Below, piece by piece: positions 6,032 through 9,735 of a stretch of 9,735 bases of DNA; the stretch's first letter is position 1, and the number at the start of each line of letters is the position of its first letter. The position numbers and the translations under genes were made by a program. The stretch is taken from contig CALVVN010000009.1 of NCBI GenBank assembly GCA_944363865.1, positions 1 to 9,735 on the forward strand. The letters run 5' to 3'. This stretch comes from an uncultured Bacilli bacterium. GTDB taxonomy: Bacteria; Bacillota_I; Bacilli_A; RF39; UBA660. A model generated the notes under the pieces. The model did not search any database. It had not been told where the DNA came from and saw nothing but the letters and a program-made list of their open reading frames with translations.

Positions 6032-6107
6032 CTAAACGAATTATTGCAACTTTTGCATCTTGTCGTATTTCTTCAAATAATTGATTTAATCTTTTTATTT
6101 TTATCAC
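6006..6107 (-). CDS. Doubtful 33-residue frame, possibly the end of a broken gene
   Basis: From GTG (6105-6107) the frame encodes 33 residues, ending LESSKFEKR, with a charged helix-like run LNQLFEEIRQDAKVAIIRLE. There is no ribosome binding site. In the frame one base off, an ATG just upstream opens MNKILYIIFGDKNKK and then soon stops. Joining the two across the A-rich stretch would give a protein of about 43 residues, so this may be a frameshifted small gene. A TTGTCA/TAAAAT pair with a long 19-base spacer lies upstream, and the frame ends in the terminator loop. The 136 bases between it and the next genes could equally be a short untranslated RNA. No family recognised. Confidence 0.25.
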   Translation of the reverse strand: MIKIKRLNQLFEEIRQDAKVAIIRLESSKFEKR

Positions 6108-6170
6108 CAAATATAATATATAGTATTTTATTCATTTTCGCATTATTTTTGACAAAACTAGTGTATATTT

Positions 6171-6959
6171 TTAATTTGCAACATTAACTATTTCTTCTAT
6201 ACCTTCCATTTCTATTCCACCAATATTGCTATATTCAATTATGTACTCTATTTGTTTTATGTCCGTATTTCCAATGGCTTTATATAGTTCAGTTAAATCA
6301 ATTTCTATTGATTCAATATTTTCATTATAATTTATATTTAGTAATAATTCTTTATTTTCTTTTAATGAAACTTCAGTATTGTTTATTCTATTGTATATTA
6401 CAATTAAATCACTTAAAGATATTTTATACCTTTTAATTTTATAGTTTTCTTCTTGTAAATCTACTGTTTCTTTACTTAATTTGATAAGTTCTTTTATTGT
6501 GTTTATATCTATAAGTGTTTGATCAAAGTCTAAAAATGGTTTAAATGTATCATCTTTTTTTATCATCTCTTCTTGGCTAATTAAGTAGTAATTGCTGTTG
6601 TAATACACATAATTTGTTTCACCATTAGGTGTTGTTTCTCTTCCCACTATATTGTTATCTAATACTTCTCTTTCAAAAATATATTCTTCTAAGTCTCTTA
6701 TAATTGTTATTTTTTGTGAATAATTATTGTTTATTTTATCCAATTCTGAAGTAACTACATCATTTTCTAATACTTCATTGCCGTTTGGTATTTCATTGTT
6801 TGTACTTTTTGGCGTTAAATTAACGTATATAATCATTATTATTATGAATATTAAACATCCAATTAGTTTTACAATGTTCATTTTTTTATCATATTCTTCT
6901 TTATCACTATCTGTTTTTATATCTTTCTTTTGAAAAAAGTTTTTTATTTTATCATTCAT
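6171..6959 (-). CDS. Membrane-anchored protein of unknown function, coupled to fmt
   Basis: A 262-residue protein I do not recognise. It has a charged cytoplasmic N-terminus (1-28), one membrane helix (about 29-47, IVKLIGCLIFIIIMIIYV) and then a roughly 210-residue outer part. The outer part is rich in Asn, Ile, Glu and Asp with no Cys and no catalytic motif that I can see. The repeating ILE/DLTELYKAIG- and SLSDLIVIYNRI-type segments suggest a mixed alpha/beta fold, and a coiled-coil-like stretch follows the helix (about 62-95). The ATG at 6957-6959 lies inside the last codons of fmt (8-base overlap) with AAGGAG 8 bases upstream, so it is translationally coupled to fmt. Overlap shows co-expression but not shared function. 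It is the last clear gene before the terminator at 5992-6031. Confidence 0.8.
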   Translation of the reverse strand: MNDKIKNFFQKKDIKTDSDKEEYDKKMNIVKLIGCLIFIIIMIIYVNLTPKSTNNEIPNGNEVLENDVVTSELDKINNNYSQKITIIRDLEEYIFEREVLDNNIVGRETTPNGETNYVYYNSNYYLISQEEMIKKDDTFKPFLDFDQTLIDINTIKELIKLSKETVDLQEENYKIKRYKISLSDLIVIYNRINNTEVSLKENKELLLNINYNENIESIEIDLTELYKAIGNTDIKQIEYIIEYSNIGGIEMEGIEEIVNVAN

Positions 6960-7890
6960 TGTTATACTCCTTATATAATAAATTTTCCTTTTTTATACCA
7001 TTTAAATAATCTTTCACTGTCATTGCCTTTTTTCCAAATGGTTTTATTTCAGTTATTTCTACACTTTGATCTTTGCATTTAACTATTATGCTATTTTTTG
7101 TTATTTCTGTTATTTGACCTACTTTGCCTTTGCTACTACAGTTTACTTCTGCTTTTATTATCTTAGTTTCCTCTCCATCTAATGTTGCGTAAGCTAACGG
7201 GAATGGGTTTAATCCTCTTATTTGATTATATACTTCTTCTGCTGTTTTATTAAAATCTATTTTTTCTTCTTCCCTTGTTATATTGTAACCATAAGTAACT
7301 TCGCTTTCATTCTGTTTTATTCTTTTGTTCTTGTTCTCAAAAATTAATGGAAGCGTCTCTAACAATAATTTTTCACCTAATTTTGATAGTTTGTCATGAA
7401 GCGTCCCTACATTATCAGTCTGTTCAATACTTATTTTTTCTTGTGAAATTATATCACCTGCATCCAATTTTGGTGACATATACATTATGGTTATACCAGT
7501 TTCTTTGTATCCATCTATTATCGCATGATGTATGGGCGCACCGCCTCTTAATTTTGGTAACAATGATGCATGTACATTTATAGCTTTGTATTTTGGAGTT
7601 TCAATTAATTCATTAGGTATTATTTGTCCGTATGCGCACGTTATAATTATATCTGGTTCTTTTGATAATATATAGTCAAACTCATTTTTTATTTTAATTG
7701 GTTGATATACTTCTATATTGTTTTTTATTGCAACTTCTTTTATAGGTGAATATTTTTTTTCTTTTTTTCTACCAACTTCTTTATCTGGTTGTGTAACAAC
7801 TAAAATTACATTTGTATTTTTTATTAACATTTCTAAAATCGGAACAGCAAAATCTGGTGTTCCCATATAAACTACTTTTCGTTCTTTCAT
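6952..7890 (-). CDS. fmt: Methionyl-tRNA formyltransferase
   Basis: Transfers a formyl group from 10-formyltetrahydrofolate to initiator Met-tRNA. With the ATG at 7888-7890 it has 312 residues, the family's usual length. It starts MKERKVVYMGTPDFAVP, the typical N-terminal strand and GTPDFA motif. The catalytic residues are present: Asn105 and His107 (INVHASLLPKLRGGAPIHHA) and Asp143 (SPKLDAGDI), with SLLPxxRG intact. The C-terminal tRNA-binding domain covers about 200-310 (EKIDFNKTAEEVYNQIRGLN, FPLAYA). An alternative TTG start at 7906-7908 adds MSTQCK and lies 12 bases after GAGAGG, but those codons fall in the intron-like debris upstream. The ATG lacks a clear ribosome binding site, so the true start is unsettled. 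It is first in the operon with the 262-residue protein. The usual partner def is not in the window. Confidence 0.94.
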   Translation of the reverse strand: MKERKVVYMGTPDFAVPILEMLIKNTNVILVVTQPDKEVGRKKEKKYSPIKEVAIKNNIEVYQPIKIKNEFDYILSKEPDIIITCAYGQIIPNELIETPKYKAINVHASLLPKLRGGAPIHHAIIDGYKETGITIMYMSPKLDAGDIISQEKISIEQTDNVGTLHDKLSKLGEKLLLETLPLIFENKNKRIKQNESEVTYGYNITREEEKIDFNKTAEEVYNQIRGLNPFPLAYATLDGEETKIIKAEVNCSSKGKVGQITEITKNSIIVKCKDQSVEITEIKPFGKKAMTVKDYLNGIKKENLLYKEYNNE

Positions 7891-7898
7891 TTTACATT

Positions 7899-7985
7899 GA
7901 GTAGACAAATCTCAATCACACCTCTCTTTCTATCTTTAGTGAGAGGTTAATCTCATTACGCCTCTCATAACTCATTACACCCTAT
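7899..7985 (-). promoter_or_regulatory. fmt leader with direct repeats and two competing hairpins; possible group II intron 3' end
   Basis: On the minus strand segment A (TTATGAGAGG, 7961-7970), B (CCTCTCACTAA, 7936-7946) and C (GAGAGG, 7921-7926) occur in this order. A pairs with B (10 bp with one bulge) or B pairs with C (ACCTCTC/GAGAGGT), but not both. C is the only ribosome-binding-like sequence near the fmt start. The plus strand also shows three direct copies of a CTCATTACGCCTCTC-type word (7911-7926, 7952-7966, 7971-7985). TCTACTC just before the fmt ATG (7899-7905) resembles the 3' ends of many bacterial group II introns. With the reverse transcriptase remnant upstream, the segment may be domain VI debris. 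No sigma-A promoter was convincing between here and 8519. Confidence 0.4.
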
Positions 7986-8116
7986 TATGAAATTAGCAAT
8001 AATACAAATAATCTTGTATATTTTAACACCAAATATCTTTATATATTTTAGAGATTACTATTAACTTTTTTTAGTATTTTTAAAATATTTATATACTAAG
8101 TTTTCTTTGTATTTTC

Positions 8117-8452
8117 CTAAATATTTCTAACTTCATACCAAACATGATAAAATTTCTTATATAGTTCACTGAACTTTTATTTATTCAATACTAAGTGTAT
8201 AATCCTATTAGTTTATTATTTAATTCTTTTATTGTTTCCATCAAATTTATTACTTAATATTCTTTAATCTATTTTATAATTACTTGGTACTTTAATTTTC
8301 CTTGCTTCCAATTCATTTTATGTCCTATTACATATTTTCCTATTCTTATTTTTAAATTGTAGTGCATAAAACCCAAAAAGTCAAACATTTTTTGTCGTTA
8401 TTTGCAGTTCAAACATTCCAAATTTTATTTTAAAACATTCATAATATAAATT
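8117..8452 (-). pseudogene. Decayed group II intron reverse transcriptase/maturase, C-terminal part
   Basis: From 8388 one minus-strand frame reads MFDFLGFMHYNLKIRIGKYV, through KLKYQVIIK, stop, IKEY, stop, then METIKELNNKLIGLYT, stop, Y, stop, INKSSVNYIRNF. It continues after a frameshift as FYHVWYEVRNI. Before 8388 another frame reads NLYYECFKIKFGMFELQ. This is the order of group II intron maturases: LKKFGLEL, TFDFLGFTHY with GKFxVKRKT, the domain X helix LNRKLxGHYNYYGI, then FYxEVxRILFKWLNRRSQ. Stops fall where single changes from Trp, Tyr and Gly codons explain them. The polymerase half and the 5' intron are gone. The match is from memory of the family. The flanks (7986-8116, 8453-8519) hold only AT-rich debris, including a 15-base palindrome at 8505-8519. 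Confidence 0.75.
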
Positions 8453-8519
8453 ATTTATACATTTTTCAATAAGTAAAGTTTAATACAATCAAAATCCGAA
8501 ACAAATTTTAATTTAAAAT

Positions 8520-9458
8520 CTACATCACTTTAGTCTTTAATGTCTTTTGAAATTCTTCTTTAGATAATTTAGATGTAATATCTATATAATCCAAGCTAGA
8601 AATATACGATTTCTCATCAAATTTACTATCAAACACATAATCAACAAAACGTTCTCTAAAATAACTTAATTTATTAATAACATCATATTGTGAAGTTTTG
8701 CCGTTTAAATATTCTTCTGATAATAATTCGATATAAATATTAACTAAATAATCAGATATAATATTTAGAATATTTATAGATTTAGCGCCAACTTTATAAG
8801 AACTTTTTAATTTATCTAAAAGCGACAAAAACTTAAAAGCACTAAATAATGAAGAATAATCAGCTAAAAAATTAATAACATTTACTAGATCATTAGTAGA
8901 ATACATAAACTCCATTTGTTCTTTTCCAATTATAGTTTCTAACTTTAAAGCTAAATTCGCACTTATATTATAGGCAATAGATGAATCAAAATATCTAGCA
9001 CTTAATAAATCAGTATAACCTTCATCTAACATTGCACCTACTAACAAACCACCATTGTTTTGAAAAAAACCACAACCAAATATTTTATTAGATAATCTAT
9101 ATGAACTCATTGCATGAAAGAGTTCATGATAAATACTCAAATCTATGTTTCTTGAAACCCTAATTTTATGCTTTTCTATATCATATTCACCATTAATACC
9201 CAAAATATAAGAAGAAAATATTGGCATGACACTTAATTGTAATGTTCTTAACTTTTCATCTAAGTTTTTAAAACTGAATTTGTCCCTAGTGACATCTACA
9301 AACTTTGAAATATAACCAGCAAACTCTTCACTGTTTATAGCACTAAGTTCAAAATTTCTATCAAAGTTTTTTATATCTTCAATAGGAAAAAGCAAAAACG
9401 AATCCATCAATTTGCGTTGATTTCTAACATTTACCTTGTAATCATCTAAAGTTTTCAT
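8520..9458 (-). CDS. Putative HExxH (gluzincin-like) metallopeptidase, family unknown
   Basis: A 312-residue protein I do not recognise by name. The visible active-site pattern is IYHELFHAMSSY (His111, Glu112, His115), preceded by a strand-like INGEYDIEKHKIRVS (89-103). It is followed 31 residues after the second His by MLDEGYTDLL (Glu146). That spacing fits the gluzincin arrangement HExxH ... E with the Glu as third zinc ligand. The rest is mostly helical, with hydrophobic segments but no signal peptide or clear membrane helix, so it is likely cytoplasmic. Peptidase activity is inference, and an inactive zinc-binding protein is possible. ATG is preceded by AAAAGGGG 8 bases away, and it has its own promoter. 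The stop is TAG next to the intron remnant, with no clear terminator. Downstream debris means it is not part of the fmt operon. Confidence 0.75.
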   Translation of the reverse strand: MKTLDDYKVNVRNQRKLMDSFLLFPIEDIKNFDRNFELSAINSEEFAGYISKFVDVTRDKFSFKNLDEKLRTLQLSVMPIFSSYILGINGEYDIEKHKIRVSRNIDLSIYHELFHAMSSYRLSNKIFGCGFFQNNGGLLVGAMLDEGYTDLLSARYFDSSIAYNISANLALKLETIIGKEQMEFMYSTNDLVNVINFLADYSSLFSAFKFLSLLDKLKSSYKVGAKSINILNIISDYLVNIYIELLSEEYLNGKTSQYDVINKLSYFRERFVDYVFDSKFDEKSYISSLDYIDITSKLSKEEFQKTLKTKVM

Positions 9459-9483
9459 AATAAACCCCTTTTAATGTCAAAGT

Positions 9484-9512
9484 ATTATAACACAAACTTA
9501 ATAATTTTCATA
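9484..9512 (-). promoter_or_regulatory. Promoter of the metallopeptidase-like gene (extended -10)
   Basis: Minus strand TGTTATAAT (9484-9492) is a consensus -10 box with the TGn extension. The -35 region at 17 bases is only TGAAAA (9507-9512), as is usual for extended -10 promoters. The start near 9477 leaves a leader of about 20 bases with the AAAAGGGG site. Confidence 0.65.
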
Positions 9513-9560
9513 GTCTAAATCAATTTATACCTTAAAAAATGCTAATTTTCATTTGGAAGT

Positions 9561-9590
9561 TCGTTTTTTTAAAAAACGGAATTAAGTCTG
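9561..9590 (+). repeat. Fourth CGG-type repeat copy, fused to a T7/A6 palindrome
   Basis: AAAAAACGGAATTAAGTCTG (9571-9590) matches the copy at 14-33 in 17 of 20 positions. Its A run is also the right arm of CGTTTTTTT-AAAAAACG (9562-9578), a near-perfect dyad. Just after it, TAATAATTAACA (9600-9611) is again shared with the left end (67-78). Confidence 0.55.
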
Positions 9591-9661
9591 AATATAGTAT
9601 AATAATTAACATGTTTTCTTGTGGTTTTAAAAGAACATCTGGTAAAAGTCAATAGGTAAAT

Positions 9662-9692
9662 TATGGCAGTTTTAGTATAATTTCCTGCCATA
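9662..9692. other. Intergenic hairpin
   Basis: TATGGCAG (9662-9669) pairs with CTGCCATA (9685-9692) around a 15-base loop holding TATAAT. There is no immediate T run on the minus side. On the plus side the run is A7, so it is not a typical terminator of either strand. It lies just before the inverted-repeat copy. Confidence 0.5.
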
Positions 9693-9698
9693 TCAAAA

Positions 9699-9718
9699 AA
9701 ATTATTCCACGACAAAAA
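9699..9718 (+). repeat. Right copy of the 20-base inverted repeat
   Basis: AAATTATTCCACGACAAAAA on the plus strand. It matches the minus-strand word at 37-56 at 19 of 20 positions. The sequence continues to the window edge with no gene recognised, so its full extent is unknown. Confidence 0.6.
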
Positions 9719-9735
9719 GGTTTTAGTTAAAGCTA

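Noticed and set aside
7899..7985. T-box or known riboswitch before fmt
   Set aside because: No T-box sequence, specifier loop or other riboswitch core was seen, and the repeats fit intron debris better.
8166..8178. AGTTCAGTGAACT-type palindrome as an operator
   Set aside because: It lies inside the maturase remnant, codes for its residues, and has no promoter nearby.
8117..8388. Mycoplasma code (TGA as Trp) to rescue the broken frame
   Set aside because: TAG and TAA stops also interrupt it, the TGA falls where Gly is expected, and intact genes use TGG for Trp and TGA as stop.
9598..9603. Plus-strand TATAAT as a promoter for a gene to the right
   Set aside because: No acceptable -35 box at 16-18 bases and no gene start before the window ends.

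Overview
The window is strongly AT-rich and reads as chromosome of an uncultured low-GC Firmicute, probably of the gut Bacilli/RF39/Erysipelotrichia kind. That placement is inference. It rests on a Bacillus-type (class B) RNase P RNA, a GpsB/DivIVA-like division protein, ribonuclease Y, AGGAGG-type ribosome binding sites and TTGACA/TATAAT promoters. TGG codes for Trp and TGA ends fmt and the RodZ-like gene, so the standard bacterial code is used and not the Mycoplasma code. Every supported gene is on the minus strand, so the window is best read from its right end to its left end.

Right part (9735 to 7891). A repeat- and hairpin-rich end precedes a promoter and a gene for an unrecognised protein with an HELFH zinc-peptidase-like motif (8520-9458). 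The 610 bases between it and fmt hold the decayed 3' part of a group II intron: a reverse transcriptase/maturase remnant with several stops (8117-8452), then a repeat- and hairpin-rich segment (about 7899-7985) that ends almost at the fmt start codon.

Middle (7890 to 4125). fmt (initiator tRNA formylation) is translationally coupled to a membrane-anchored protein of unknown function. A doubtful 33-codon frame and a terminator follow. A clear promoter at 5963-5991 then opens a compact unit: gpsB, the RNase P RNA rnpB, a small RodZ-like helix-turn-helix membrane protein, and pgsA, closed by a terminator. It combines cell-wall/division, tRNA maturation and phosphatidylglycerol synthesis. rnpB is wedged in so tightly that its P1 helix overlaps the gpsB stop and touches the next gene's ribosome binding site.

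Left part (4092 to 1). recA (own promoter, GTG start, possible degenerate LexA box) is followed by rny (own promoter, very close to the recA terminator). After the rny terminator lies a dead IS200/IS605 TnpA remnant. Next comes a well-expressed-looking gene for a small secreted or anchored Thr/Ser/Ala-rich protein of TasA/camelysin type, of visibly different composition from its neighbours. The left end carries hairpins and a short repeat family (AAAAAACGGACTTTAGTCTG) that recurs at the right end. A 20-base element is present in inverted orientation at both window ends.

No complete new defence or mobile system is visible. The most unusual points are the two fossil mobile elements in the only long gaps, the competing-hairpin leader before fmt, the embedded rnpB, the unassigned metallopeptidase-like protein and the shared end repeats.
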